The position numbers and the translations under genes were made by a program. From Ahrensia marina (GTDB lineage Bacteria > Pseudomonadota > Alphaproteobacteria > Rhizobiales > Rhizobiaceae), in assembly GCF_001293565.1 (NCBI RefSeq), contig NZ_JXMU01000029.1, positions 1-39,014 of the forward strand: DNA of 39,014 bases, in the 5' to 3' direction. Positions 5,872-14,911 of this stretch are shown here, piece after piece. The number at the start of each line of letters is the position of its first letter. Positions within the stretch are counted from its first letter, which is position 1. The notes beneath the pieces are model-generated. The model worked only from the letters and a program-made list of their open reading frames with translations. It ran no database searches and had not been told where the DNA came from.

Positions 5872-7194
5872 ATGCTTCGTAAATTATCTCTGCTGTTTGC
5901 CGGCGTGCTCGTTGGTGCGGGAATGACAGCGCTTGTCGCGGGCCAGCCGATGATCAGCGCCAATGCAGCGGGCAATGATACATATAAAAATCTGGCCATT
6001 TTTGGCGATATTTTTGAACGTGTGCGCAGCAATTACGTTGAAGAGCCCAATGACTCTGATCTGGTCGAGAATGCCATTAACGGCATGCTGACATCGCTTG
6101 ATCCGCATTCATCCTATCTTAATGCGGAAGATGCCGCCGAAATGCGCACACAGACCCGCGGTGAGTTTGGCGGCCTTGGTATTGAAGTGACGATGGAAGA
6201 CGAACTGGTCAAAGTCATCACGCCGATGTTCGAAAGCCCTGCCGAAGAAGCAGGCGTGCTTGCAGGTGACCTGATTTCAAAAATTGACGGTGAAGAAGTC
6301 CGCGGACTGACCCTGCAGGATGCCGTTGAGAAAATGCGCGGACCGGTCAACACTCCTATTGTTTTGGAACTTCTGCGTGAAGGTGCAGATGCACCGATTG
6401 AAGTCACCATCGTTCGCGAAATCATCACGGTGCAGGCGGTCAAAACCCGCGTCGAAGATGATGTCGCCTATCTGCGCGTCGTTTCCTTCACCGAACAGAC
6501 CTATGATGATCTTGCCGAAGGCATTGAAAAAATGACCGAGGAAATCGGCGAAGACAAACTCAAGGGCTATGTTCTTGATTTGCGCCTTAACCCGGGCGGT
6601 CTTCTTGATCAGGCAATCAACGTATCCGATGCTTTCCTTGAAAAAGGCGTGATCGTATCCACGCGCGGCCGCGATGACCGCGACAGCCGTCGTTTTTCTG
6701 CCCGTGCAGGCGATCTGATTAACGGCAAGCCGGTGATCGTTCTGATCAATGGTGGTTCTGCCTCTGCTTCTGAAATCGTTGCCGGTGCCTTGCAGGATCA
6801 CCGCCGCGCGACAGTTCTGGGTACACAAAGCTTCGGCAAAGGCTCCGTCCAGACGATTATCCCGCTGGGCGAAGGCGGTGCACTGCGTCTGACCACAGCC
6901 CTTTATTACACACCGTCCGGCATTTCCATTCAGGGCAAAGGCATTACGCCTGACATCACTGTGGACCAGACGTTGCCGGAAGAGCTTCAGGGCCGTGATT
7001 TGTCACGCGGCGAATCTGATTTGCGCGGTCATATTACAGGCGAAAAAGAGGACGAGGAAGGCTCCGGCTCTGTTGCTTATGTGCCGCAAGACCCTAAAGA
7101 AGATGATCAGCTAACCTATGCCTTGGAACTGTTGCGCGGTGAACGCACAAACGAAGCGTTTCCGCCGGATCCAAACAAAGCGACATCCAACTGA
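5872..7194 (+). CDS. ctpA: Carboxy-terminal processing peptidase (S41 family)
   Basis: 440 aa from the ATG at 5872. An in-frame ATG at 5836 lies inside envC; the one at 5872 has GGAAGGACG upstream and gives a proper N-terminal membrane or signal segment (about 1-33). The domain order is a helical N-terminus with DPHSSYL, a PDZ domain (about 86-165, with GGLGIEV and AGDLISKIDG), then the S41 protease core. The core has LDLRLNPGGLLDQA, the Ser motif NGGSASASEIVAGAL (about 294-305) and the catalytic Lys near 323 in GTQSFGKGS. It is a periplasmic Ser-Lys protease, likely to trim proteins involved in envelope growth. It directly follows envC, so the two are probably coordinated in cell-wall remodelling. 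Confidence 0.95.
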   Translation: MLRKLSLLFAGVLVGAGMTALVAGQPMISANAAGNDTYKNLAIFGDIFERVRSNYVEEPNDSDLVENAINGMLTSLDPHSSYLNAEDAAEMRTQTRGEFGGLGIEVTMEDELVKVITPMFESPAEEAGVLAGDLISKIDGEEVRGLTLQDAVEKMRGPVNTPIVLELLREGADAPIEVTIVREIITVQAVKTRVEDDVAYLRVVSFTEQTYDDLAEGIEKMTEEIGEDKLKGYVLDLRLNPGGLLDQAINVSDAFLEKGVIVSTRGRDDRDSRRFSARAGDLINGKPVIVLINGGSASASEIVAGALQDHRRATVLGTQSFGKGSVQTIIPLGEGGALRLTTALYYTPSGISIQGKGITPDITVDQTLPEELQGRDLSRGESDLRGHITGEKEDEEGSGSVAYVPQDPKEDDQLTYALELLRGERTNEAFPPDPNKATSN

Positions 7195-7241
7195 TCTGCG
7201 GCGATAGCTGGCATTGCCAAACCAGTGACAAGTTTTAAAGT

Positions 7242-7269
7242 AAAGGCCACCGACTATGGTGGCCTTTTT
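7242..7269 (+). terminator. Intrinsic terminator after ctpA
   Basis: AAAGGCCACC (7242-7251), a 6-nt loop, GGTGGCCTTT (7258-7267), then TT. A strong 10-bp stem with a T-run 47 nt after the ctpA stop closes the envC-ctpA transcript. Confidence 0.9.
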
Positions 7270-7313
7270 GATTCGATTGTAATGCACAAGCAGCCTGAAA
7301 GTTATTCTAGAAT

Positions 7314-8534
7314 ATGGATGATCTAAACGCCCCGCTTGGCAAAAATCTGCCGCCCAAAAAGGGCGCAACCAAAACACCCCCTTCGCGGTCAGGAAGCAAA
7401 GCCTTTCCGGTTCTGTTGGGCGCTATATTTCTCGGCGTTCTAGCACTCAACATTTATACCTTTCTTGAGCAAAACAAAGACACTCAGACACTTGTAGTGC
7501 GCCTTCCCGAGCCCGAGCCGGTAGAAGTCGCTGAGGAAAAAGCGGACCCGCAGGCGCAAAAGCCCGATGTTGAAGTCGTCTACGGACAACCTGATGCCAA
7601 TATTGGGCAAGAGCCCGCCGCACCCGTTGCTGCCGAACGTGAAACAATAACGGAAGTCTCGCCGGGCGGTCCGCGTATCATCACAATACGTGATCCTCAG
7701 GTGACAGAGATTGGTCAGCCCGAAGGTGAGCGCCACCTGCCCGTTCAAAACGCACTTGAAGATACAAGCGCCGGCAAATTGCCCCAACGCACTGATGATG
7801 GCCGCCGTCCTGTCGATATATATGCGCGCCCATGGTCAAATGCAGGCGGCAAACGCATAGCCATTGTTATTGGCGGCCTTGGTTTGTCACAAACCGGCAC
7901 ACAGCGCGCGCTTGATCAATTGCCGCCTGAAATCACCCTTGCTTTTGCCCCCACAGGCAACAGCCTTGACCGGTGGATGCGTGTTGCACGCAAAAAAGGT
8001 CATGAGCTTTTGATGCAGGTGCCAATGGAGCCGTTTAACTATCCGCAGGTCAATCCCGGCCCCCGCACCTTGCGGCTGGCTTCGAGCCCTGAAACCAATC
8101 TGGAAAACCTGCAATGGGCGATGGCGCGCATGACCAATTACAGCGGCATCACCAATTATCTGGGCGCCCGCTTTATGAATGACCAGCAGTCAATGGAGAA
8201 GGTCATGGAAGAATTGGGCGAACGCGGTCTTTTGTTTTTCAATGACGGCAGTTCCGGCACTGCGGGCAATTTGGCCGCGGACGCTGCCCGCGAACGCGTC
8301 CCCTATGCTTCTGGCAACTTGATAATTGACGGCTCGAATTCACCAGATGCCATCCGTGCAAAACTCAAAGCGCTGGAATCGCTGGCCGAAGCGCGCGGCA
8401 GTGCAATCGGCTCCGGTTCGGCGCTCGAGCTTACAGTTAAAACAGTAGCCGAATGGGCCAATCAGGCAAAAAAGAACGGTTTTGAAATTGTCGGCATAGC
8501 CGCACTTACAAATGATCCCGAACGCCAGCGTTAA
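7314..8534 (+). CDS. Divergent polysaccharide deacetylase family protein
   Basis: 406 aa. A cytoplasmic N-terminus with Lys and Pro, one membrane segment (about 31-50), a Pro/Glu-rich linker (about 60-170) and a C-terminal domain from about residue 180 of the divergent polysaccharide deacetylase type (Pfam PF04748). Typical blocks are IAIVIGGLGLSQTGTQRALDQLP, ITLAFAPTGNSLDRW, KKGHELLMQVPMEPF, LGARFMNDQQ and the late GSALELTVKTVAEW. The domain faces the periplasm. The family commonly sits next to envC and ctpA in alphaproteobacteria, suggesting a cell-wall role, but its substrate is not established. The start has no strong Shine-Dalgarno. rppH follows after 14 nt. Confidence 0.88.
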   Translation: MDDLNAPLGKNLPPKKGATKTPPSRSGSKAFPVLLGAIFLGVLALNIYTFLEQNKDTQTLVVRLPEPEPVEVAEEKADPQAQKPDVEVVYGQPDANIGQEPAAPVAAERETITEVSPGGPRIITIRDPQVTEIGQPEGERHLPVQNALEDTSAGKLPQRTDDGRRPVDIYARPWSNAGGKRIAIVIGGLGLSQTGTQRALDQLPPEITLAFAPTGNSLDRWMRVARKKGHELLMQVPMEPFNYPQVNPGPRTLRLASSPETNLENLQWAMARMTNYSGITNYLGARFMNDQQSMEKVMEELGERGLLFFNDGSSGTAGNLAADAARERVPYASGNLIIDGSNSPDAIRAKLKALESLAEARGSAIGSGSALELTVKTVAEWANQAKKNGFEIVGIAALTNDPERQR

Positions 8535-8548
8535 AATGATCAGGACAG

Positions 8549-9088
8549 ATGATGGCCAAGAAAAGTAAAAAGCCCATGCGGGCGGAAGACCTTCCCTACC
8601 GCCCTTGTGTCGGCGTGATGATCCTCAATAAGGAAGGCCTTGTGTGGGCAGGTCGGCGCATCAAGGAAGGCAATACTGAATATTCCGGCTCGCCATTGTT
8701 GTGGCAAATGCCGCAAGGCGGCATCGACAAAGGGGAAACACCTATCGAGGCGGCCGAACGTGAACTTTATGAAGAAACCGGCATGAGCTCTGTCTCCCTG
8801 ATCGAAGAGGCGCCGCAATGGTACACCTATGATCTGCCTGCCCACATGATCGGCATTGGCCTTAAAGGCAAATTCAGAGGCCAGAAACAACGCTGGTTTG
8901 CCTACAGATTTCTCGGCGAAGATAGCGAAGTGCAAATCAATCCGCCACCGGGTGGACATAGCGCCGAATTTGATCAGTGGGCTTGGAAGCCGATGGCCGA
9001 ATTGCCGGATCTGATTGTGCCTTTCAAGCGCGGCGTCTACGAGAACGTCGTTGCCGCATTTGCACATCTGGCCGGAACAAAACCTTAA
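8549..9088 (+). CDS. rppH: RNA pyrophosphohydrolase (Nudix)
   Basis: 179 aa. RppH removes pyrophosphate from the 5' end of mRNA and so primes RNA decay. The Nudix box GX5EX7REUXEEXGU is complete at residues 57-79, from GGIDKGE to REL-EETGM. Upstream is [21 protein letters not shown], and downstream [13 protein letters not shown] and the terminal [13 protein letters not shown], all typical of the alphaproteobacterial IalA/RppH group. Two ATG codons in tandem (8549, 8552) could start it; AGGACAG lies just upstream. It is the last gene of the housekeeping block. Confidence 0.94.
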   Translation: MMAKKSKKPMRAEDLPYRPCVGVMILNKEGLVWAGRRIKEGNTEYSGSPLLWQMPQGGIDKGETPIEAAERELYEETGMSSVSLIEEAPQWYTYDLPAHMIGIGLKGKFRGQKQRWFAYRFLGEDSEVQINPPPGGHSAEFDQWAWKPMAELPDLIVPFKRGVYENVVAAFAHLAGTKP

Positions 9089-9328
9089 ATCACGGTCTGC
9101 TTGGCAAAATTAAGCGCGAAACCCCGCCATCAGATATTTCTACGACTTTGGTAACGGTTAATGCACTTTAAGAAACTGTGTCAGGTTCGCACAAGCACTG
9201 CCATGCCAAATAAGCCGGATTAATAACGGGTTTCAGTTAAGTTCCTTCAAAAAAAGCGCTTTTGGGAAATCAATTATTAACTAAATAAATCTTAGAACAA
9301 TAAGACCGAAGAGCCCTATTCCGGCTCA
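9089..9328 (+). other. Intergenic region between rppH and the chemotaxis operon
   Basis: No gene is visible in the 311 nt from 9089 to 9399. The first 240 nt are AT-rich and contain a small inverted repeat GAGCC (9311-9315)/GGCTC (9323-9327) just before the double-palindrome element. No convincing terminator for rppH was seen. Confidence 0.5.
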
Positions 9329-9361
9329 GGCATGATGCCATTTTCGCACCCGGATATCCGG
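9329..9361 (+). promoter_or_regulatory. Double-palindrome element upstream of the chemoreceptor
   Basis: GGCATGATGCC (9329-9339), 10 nt, then the perfect palindrome CCGGATATCCGG (9350-9361), ending 38 nt before the ATG at 9400. The same pair occurs before the flagellin start on the minus strand (38069-38103) with nearly the same spacing and the same distance to the start codon. It is probably a promoter or operator shared by late motility genes; the regulator is unknown. Confidence 0.65.
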
Positions 9362-9399
9362 AATGTTGATACTCATCCATTCCATTACGGGAACCTTCT

Positions 9400-11559
9400 A
9401 TGAGTTCTCCCTCGATTTCTGATAATCAGGCGCAACATACTACTAATATTTCCTCCTCTTTAAGACGCGGCATCTGGACTTTTGCTGGCTTGATTGCGGT
9501 GACGCTCGCCGGTACGACCGGTTATGCGGTTTACAGCCAATCACAAAGTGAGAATGGAAGTCAGAACGCACAGCAGCTTACCGATGCGAGAGAACTGGTC
9601 TCAGATATCCTCCCGCCGCAAGCCTATGCGATTGAAGCTTATGTAAATGTGCTTGAGGCCAACCGTGGCCGCGCAGATATCGATGCGGTATTGAATGAGT
9701 TCCAACAGCGCGAAGCCGAGTATCTGCAGCGTGTGGACCACTGGAAGGCTGCGCAAATTCCAGCCGACATCAAACAGACACTGACAGTAGATGCACCGGC
9801 CGCATTACAGGATTTCTGGCAGCAATCAAAAGACACAGTCTTTCCAATCCTTCTTAAAGAAGGCGCGCGCTCCGCTGTCGACACATCAAAGCTTAATGCC
9901 GCTTTGATGCAAATCGAGGCATCATTTGGCAATCACAAAGAGTTTGTCTCATCTGCCACTGAGAAAGCCAAACAATATCTGGCAAGCAGCACGGCCTCTG
10001 CGCAAACAGTTCCCGGCATGAGCAATTGGACATTTCCAACACTTGCCGGACTTATCGGCCTTATGGTTCTTGGCGCTATCTATTTGTTGAGCCGCAATGT
10101 CCTGACGCCTTTGAACAGTATTGCCCGCCATTCCGTCGGCCTTTCAAAGGGCGAAGATCTGGGCGACATTCCTTATACTGAGCGCAATAATGAAATCGGC
10201 TCAATCGCGAACGCATTGAAAACGATCAAAAATGCAAACTCGGATTCATTGAAAGCGCAAAACCTGATCAATGAAGAACGCGAGCATTCAACAAAGCTGA
10301 CAGAAGAAGTCACTAAAGAGCGCGAACAGCGTGATGCGGAAACAGCCAAGGCTGTCAGCCTGATCGGCGCTTCATTAAATCGCATGGCCAAGGGTGATTT
10401 CACCGGCTCCGTCGACACACCGTTCACAGGCGAACTGGAAAAACTTCGCACAGACATTAACTCCACCCTTGCGCAAATTTCACAGACTTTCGGCCAGATC
10501 GTTCATACGACAGAAAATCTCGGCACCGGCGTTCTTGAAATTGTAACGGCATCCGATGATCTTTCGGTCCGCACGGAACGTCAGGCTGCATCGCTTGAGG
10601 AAACATCAGCGACATTAACGCAGATTACCGCAACTGTTAAAAAATCATCTGAAGGCGCAAAACACACCAAGTCTGTGGTTGAAACAGCAAAAGAAGACGC
10701 GATGCAGAGCGGCGAAGTCGTTGAAAAAGCGCTTTCCGCCATGAGCGAAATCGAAAAATCAGCCACCGAGATCAACCAGATCATCACTGTTATTGATGAA
10801 ATCGCCTTCCAGACCAATTTGCTTGCGCTGAACGCCGGCGTTGAAGCGGCGCGTGCGGGCGATGCGGGCAAAGGCTTTGCTGTCGTCGCATCGGAAGTGC
10901 GCGCGCTTGCCCAGCGTTCTGCCGAAGCGGCAAAAGAAATCAAAGGTCTGATTTCAAAATCAAGTGAACAAGTACAGGGCGGCTCCCAACTTGTTGGTAA
11001 GACAGGCGAAACATTACATCGCATTGCAGGTCAGGTGCTTCAGATCTCCGAAGTTGTCGATCAAATTGTCAGCGGTGCCGATGAACAGTTCCAGTCATTG
11101 AACGAACTTAATATCGCTGTCAGCGACCTTGATTCCGGCACTCAGCAAAATGCCGCTATGGCAGAACAGGCAACCGCAGCTTGCCATTCGCTCAAAGCGG
11201 AAGCTTCAGAACTGACTGACTTGATCAAAACGTTCAAAATTACCGCAAACACAAATTTTGCGCCACGTTCAACCAAACCCGCAGCGGCAGCCCCTGCTCC
11301 AAAACCTGTAGCCGTACCGCCGAAGACAGCGCGTACTGCACCGGCGGCGCCTGCGGCAACAAAAAAACCGACAGCTTCGGTAGAGCCGCGCAAACCGGCG
11401 GTTCCTGCCAAACCGGTTGCGATCAATGAAAAAACGAAGCCGCAGCAAACACCGGCGCCTTCACCGGCTAACAGCCTGATTTCAAAAGTCTCCAATGCGT
11501 TTGCGCCTAAAACCCAAGGCAATACAGCGCTGCAGGACGACGACTGGACGGAGTTCTAA
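9400..11559 (+). CDS. Methyl-accepting chemotaxis protein (transmembrane receptor)
   Basis: 719 aa. Membrane segments at about 24-46 and 212-231 enclose a periplasmic sensor domain of about 165 residues, which I do not assign to a ligand class. A HAMP-like region and a long coiled coil (about 232-400) lead to the signalling domain, whose tip is [20 protein letters not shown] near residues 470-490. A Pro/Ala-rich linker (about 625-690) ends in the C-terminal pentapeptide DWTEF, like the NWETF-type tether that recruits CheR (and CheB) in enterobacterial receptors. It heads the che operon, in the place taken by the soluble receptor IcpA in Sinorhizobium, and cheS follows after 3 nt. Confidence 0.94.
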   Translation: MSSPSISDNQAQHTTNISSSLRRGIWTFAGLIAVTLAGTTGYAVYSQSQSENGSQNAQQLTDARELVSDILPPQAYAIEAYVNVLEANRGRADIDAVLNEFQQREAEYLQRVDHWKAAQIPADIKQTLTVDAPAALQDFWQQSKDTVFPILLKEGARSAVDTSKLNAALMQIEASFGNHKEFVSSATEKAKQYLASSTASAQTVPGMSNWTFPTLAGLIGLMVLGAIYLLSRNVLTPLNSIARHSVGLSKGEDLGDIPYTERNNEIGSIANALKTIKNANSDSLKAQNLINEEREHSTKLTEEVTKEREQRDAETAKAVSLIGASLNRMAKGDFTGSVDTPFTGELEKLRTDINSTLAQISQTFGQIVHTTENLGTGVLEIVTASDDLSVRTERQAASLEETSATLTQITATVKKSSEGAKHTKSVVETAKEDAMQSGEVVEKALSAMSEIEKSATEINQIITVIDEIAFQTNLLALNAGVEAARAGDAGKGFAVVASEVRALAQRSAEAAKEIKGLISKSSEQVQGGSQLVGKTGETLHRIAGQVLQISEVVDQIVSGADEQFQSLNELNIAVSDLDSGTQQNAAMAEQATAACHSLKAEASELTDLIKTFKITANTNFAPRSTKPAAAAPAPKPVAVPPKTARTAPAAPAATKKPTASVEPRKPAVPAKPVAINEKTKPQQTPAPSPANSLISKVSNAFAPKTQGNTALQDDDWTEF

Positions 11560-11562
11560 GAT

Positions 11563-11913
11563 ATGACAGATCAAGAAATGGATTTAGGCATTAACCTGGA
11601 TATGTCCGATCTTTCGCCGGACGCGGATGCAGGCGAGCTTTCAAGCCTGACAATGGATGCAAAACTGTCCGGTGAGAACGTTGAATCTCTCATAAGCGAT
11701 ATTCTGGCATTGCGATACAAGAACTTGCAAATCGATGCGAGTGCGATTGAACAGGCGGACACACCATGTGTTGAGGCCCTGATTGCGGCCGCAAAACAAT
11801 GGGCGCTGGACGGGTTTTCTCTGACATTTTCATCCGTGTCAGAAAACTTCGCAGCCATACTTTCCACATTAGGTCTGGATCAGTCTGATCTGGAAGCAGG
11901 AGAATTACAATGA
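11563..11913 (+). CDS. cheS: STAS-like chemotaxis protein, probable CheS
   Basis: 116 aa, small and acidic. Residues about 28-110 read as a STAS-type fold: a strand LTMDAKLSG, a helix ENVESLISDILAL, the strand NLQIDASAIEQADTPCVEALIAAAKQW and then FSLTFSSVSENFAAILSTLGL. It occupies the position of CheS in the Sinorhizobium meliloti operon, between receptor and cheY1. There CheS (97 aa) binds CheA and speeds drainage of phosphate from CheY1. The assignment rests on position and fold, not on close sequence recall. The stop overlaps the cheY1 start (ATGA). Confidence 0.65.
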   Translation: MTDQEMDLGINLDMSDLSPDADAGELSSLTMDAKLSGENVESLISDILALRYKNLQIDASAIEQADTPCVEALIAAAKQWALDGFSLTFSSVSENFAAILSTLGLDQSDLEAGELQ

Positions 11914-12275
11914 CGACGACAGTACTTGCGGTCGATGATTCACGCACGATGCGCCAGATGCTGGAGCATTGTCTGAAAGGTGCCGGCTTCGATGTGGTTT
12001 TGGCAGAAGACGGCGCAGATGGCCTTGAAAAGCTGGCAGCCAACGAGCCTAAAGTCATCATTACCGATATTAACATGCCTGTTATGGATGGCTTCGAGTT
12101 CATTGAAGCCGTGCGCGGCGGTGACAGCAAATCCCGTTTGCCAATTCTTGTGCTGACCACGGAAAGCGACGCGGCCAAAAAAGAGCGTGCCCGTAATGCC
12201 GGCGCTACCGGCTGGATCGTTAAACCATTTGATCCGGAAAAACTCATTGGCGCTGTCAAACGGGTTATGCCGTAA
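11910..12275 (+). CDS. cheY1: Chemotaxis response regulator CheY1 (probable phosphate sink)
   Basis: 121 aa single receiver domain. Acidic pocket Asp9-Asp10, phosphoacceptor Asp53 in ITDINMP, conserved Thr near 83-84 in LVLTTES and Lys105 in VKPF are all present. The gene lies between the STAS gene and cheA, the position of cheY1 in rhizobial operons, where CheY1 competes for phosphate with the motor-binding CheY2. Its start overlaps the upstream stop by 4 nt, which indicates translational coupling. Which of the two CheY proteins binds the motor here is inferred from order only. Confidence 0.9.
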   Translation: MTTTVLAVDDSRTMRQMLEHCLKGAGFDVVLAEDGADGLEKLAANEPKVIITDINMPVMDGFEFIEAVRGGDSKSRLPILVLTTESDAAKKERARNAGATGWIVKPFDPEKLIGAVKRVMP

Positions 12276-12287
12276 GGGGAACGACAC

Positions 12288-14444
12288 ATGAATATGGATG
12301 CAATCAAAGACACCTATTTTGCCGAATGTGGCGACCAGCTTGCCGAGCTGGAATCGGGCCTATTCGACATGTCGAGCGGTGACACTGATCCGGAAATTAT
12401 CAACTCTGTTTTCCGCGCTGTTCACTCGATCAAGGGTGGCGCGGGCGCGTTTGCGCTTGATGATCTGGTTAATTTTGCTCACGTTTTTGAAAATGCATTG
12501 GATGTGATCCGTTCGGACAATTCACAGTCCAGCCCTGAACGTATTGATCTGCTTTTACGCTGCGCCGATGTTTTGAACGATATCGTCACTGTTGCGCGTG
12601 ATGGCGGCGACAAAATCGACTGCGAAGAAATTACAAAGGCCCTCGAGAACGAATTCAATCTTGAGGAAGAGGACGAAAACGCCGAAGAGGCCGTCTTTGA
12701 TGCCGTGCCAATCTCCCTTGATGCATTTGATTTTGATGATTTTGGCACACCGCCAAAAGCGTTTCAGATTGCATTTGCACCGCAAAATGAACTTTATTTG
12801 CACGGCCACGATCCGCAGCGCATTTTCCGCGAACTTGGCGAGCTGGGCACATGCACAGCCAAAGCGGACACAAGTAAAATCCCAGCTTTGGACGGTTATG
12901 ACCCCAAAGTCACAAACTTATCTTGGAACCTGACGTTGGAGGCTGATGCCAATCTTTCCGATGTTAAAGCGCCATTTGAATGGGTCGAAGACTTCTGCAC
13001 ACTTGAGATTGAGGAGCCGGAAGAGGCACCTCTCGAAGGCGGCGATGATATCAGCGACTTCCTTGGCGGTTTAGACGCCGGTGATGATGTCGATACATCC
13101 GCATTTGATGATGGCGACAGCTTGGGCGCGCCGGTGGATGTTTCAGAAGAAAGCGAAGAAGCTGCGCCATCGCTTGAAGTTGTGGAGACAAAAGCGGCGC
13201 CACCTGCTGAAGCAGGTAAGGAGCGTCAGGCAGCATCCAAGCCTATCCGCGTCGATTCGGCCAAGGTTGACCGTTTGATCAATCTGATGGGCGAAATGGT
13301 GATCAGCCAGTCTATGCTGACCATGCAGATCAACGATGCCGGCTTTACATCCGGCACACCAGCAGGCCTTGCGCTTGTCGAACTGCAAAACCTCACACGT
13401 GACATTCAATCCAGCGTCATGGCCATTCGCGCCCAGCCAATTAAACCGGTATTTATGCGCATGTCCCGCGTTGTGCGTGAAGTTGCGAGCGCCACCGGCA
13501 AAAAAGCAAATCTGGTGCTTGAGGGCGAATCAACCGAAGTTGATACAACCGTTATCGAAGGTCTGTCCGATCCCCTCACCCATATGATCCGAAACTCCGT
13601 TGACCACGGTATTGAGAGCGCCGAAAAGCGCCTCGCCGCAGGTAAACCGGAGGTAGGAGAAATTAGACTGTCCGCTTCCCATAGCTCAGGCAGCATCGTG
13701 ATTGAAATCCGCGACGACGGCGCAGGTATCAACCGGCCTAAAGTGCTTGAGATCGCACGCAAAAAAGGCATTGTCTCACCGGATGCAAAACTATCCGATG
13801 ATGAAATCGACAATCTGATTTTTGCGCCGGGCTTTTCGACATCTGATGAAATTACCGATGTTTCCGGCCGCGGCGTGGGCATGGATGTTGTACGCCAGTC
13901 CATTCAGGGCTTGGGTGGCCGTGTTCTGATTTCATCCGAACCCGGCAAGGGTTCACACTTTACCCTGCACCTGCCGCTAACACTGGCGATCCTTGACGGC
14001 ATGCTGGTTAAAACATCCGAACAGATTTTGGTTCTGCCGGTCACATCTGTCATCGAAACCATCATGTTCAACAAGGACGATGTGTTTGTGATCGGTGAAG
14101 GAAACCGTGTTTTGAAACTGCGCGGCCAATTGGTACCGCTGATTGATATCGGCAACACGCTTGGCTTTAGCGAGAAAACTACAGACTGGGACAACGCCAC
14201 GATCGTTGTGGTGGAATCGCGTAAAAATGAAATGAGCGCGCTGGTAGTCGATTCAATTGTCGGACAACAGCAGGTCGTCATTAAAAGCATGGAAAGCAAC
14301 TACAAACGCATTCCAAGCATTGCTGCGGCAACCATCCTCGGCAGTGGCCGCATTGCCCTGATCCTTGACGTTGATGATATCGTCAGCCGCGGAGCAAAAG
14401 AAATCACGGCCCAGCCGTCACCAAAACTTGAGAAAATCGCCTAG
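12288..14444 (+). CDS. cheA: Chemotaxis histidine kinase CheA
   Basis: 718 aa with the full CheA layout. P1 (HPt) carries the phosphorylated His46 in RAVHSIKGGAGAF. A P2-like region lies at about 150-235, followed by an acidic linker (about 240-315). P3 dimerisation starts near 320 (VDSAKVDRLINLMGEMVISQ). The P4 ATPase domain has N-box HMIRNSVDHGIE (about 432), G1 DDGAGIN (about 475) and G2 GRGVGMD (about 527). The P5 CheW-like domain runs from about 570 to the end. It autophosphorylates under receptor control and passes phosphate to CheY1, CheY2 and CheB. AAGGGGAA precedes the ATG; 12 nt separate it from cheY1. Confidence 0.97.
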   Translation: MNMDAIKDTYFAECGDQLAELESGLFDMSSGDTDPEIINSVFRAVHSIKGGAGAFALDDLVNFAHVFENALDVIRSDNSQSSPERIDLLLRCADVLNDIVTVARDGGDKIDCEEITKALENEFNLEEEDENAEEAVFDAVPISLDAFDFDDFGTPPKAFQIAFAPQNELYLHGHDPQRIFRELGELGTCTAKADTSKIPALDGYDPKVTNLSWNLTLEADANLSDVKAPFEWVEDFCTLEIEEPEEAPLEGGDDISDFLGGLDAGDDVDTSAFDDGDSLGAPVDVSEESEEAAPSLEVVETKAAPPAEAGKERQAASKPIRVDSAKVDRLINLMGEMVISQSMLTMQINDAGFTSGTPAGLALVELQNLTRDIQSSVMAIRAQPIKPVFMRMSRVVREVASATGKKANLVLEGESTEVDTTVIEGLSDPLTHMIRNSVDHGIESAEKRLAAGKPEVGEIRLSASHSSGSIVIEIRDDGAGINRPKVLEIARKKGIVSPDAKLSDDEIDNLIFAPGFSTSDEITDVSGRGVGMDVVRQSIQGLGGRVLISSEPGKGSHFTLHLPLTLAILDGMLVKTSEQILVLPVTSVIETIMFNKDDVFVIGEGNRVLKLRGQLVPLIDIGNTLGFSEKTTDWDNATIVVVESRKNEMSALVVDSIVGQQQVVIKSMESNYKRIPSIAAATILGSGRIALILDVDDIVSRGAKEITAQPSPKLEKIA

Positions 14445-14455
14445 AGGAAACTGAT

Positions 14456-14911
14456 ATGTCCGATGTAAACACCAATCATGAAGAGTTCATCGTCTTTCGC
14501 GTAGGCGAACAGGAATTCTGTGTAGAAATCACATCCACGCGTGAGATCCGCGGCTGGACCCCGTCAACCGTTCTGCCGCATTCGCCGGATTATCTGCTCG
14601 GCGTTATCAATTTGCGCGGCACAATTTTGCCGATTGTTGATCTGGCAAAACGTCTTGGCCTCCACTCGGAAGGTCCGACCGAACGTCACGTTGTTATCGT
14701 GGTTCAGGTCAAAGACAAGATGGTTGGCCTGCTGGTAAACTCCGTTTCCGACATTCTTGAAGTTAAAGCAGAAGATCTACGTGACGTACCTGATCTTGAT
14801 AATCAGGCGTCAGCAGAGTTTTTCGGCCGTGTTGTCGTTCTGGAAGAGCGTATCATTTGCGAAGTCCGACTGGACCGGCTTGTGCCGGATGAAGTGGAAC
14901 TCGCAGCATGA
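14456..14911 (+). CDS. cheW: Chemotaxis coupling protein CheW
   Basis: 151 aa, one CheW domain over almost its whole length: EFIVFRVGEQEFCVEITSTREIRGW, then LPHSPDYLLGVINLRGTILPIVDLAKRLG and VGLLVNSVSDILEV. It couples receptors to CheA in the signalling array. AGAGGAAAC precedes the ATG. Its stop overlaps the cheR start (ATGA at 14908-14911), so the two are translationally coupled. Confidence 0.96.
   Translation: MSDVNTNHEEFIVFRVGEQEFCVEITSTREIRGWTPSTVLPHSPDYLLGVINLRGTILPIVDLAKRLGLHSEGPTERHVVIVVQVKDKMVGLLVNSVSDILEVKAEDLRDVPDLDNQASAEFFGRVVVLEERIICEVRLDRLVPDEVELAA

Noticed and set aside
6277-6828. 183-residue minus-strand frame opposite ctpA
   Set aside because: Antisense shadow inside a conserved protease gene, with no domain features of its own.
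8540-9067. 175-residue minus-strand frame opposite rppH
   Set aside because: Fully antisense to a gene with an intact Nudix box; its composition is that of a reverse-strand shadow and no family is recognisable.
9158-9171. TTAA pair upstream of the chemoreceptor as a CtrA site
   Set aside because: The spacing is 6 nt, not the 7 nt of the CtrA consensus, and no C follows the second TTAA.
9350-9361. CCGGATATCCGG as a sigma-28 -10 box
   Set aside because: It faintly resembles GCCGATAA, but no TAAA-type -35 box lies at the right distance, and rhizobial flagellar systems generally lack sigma-28.
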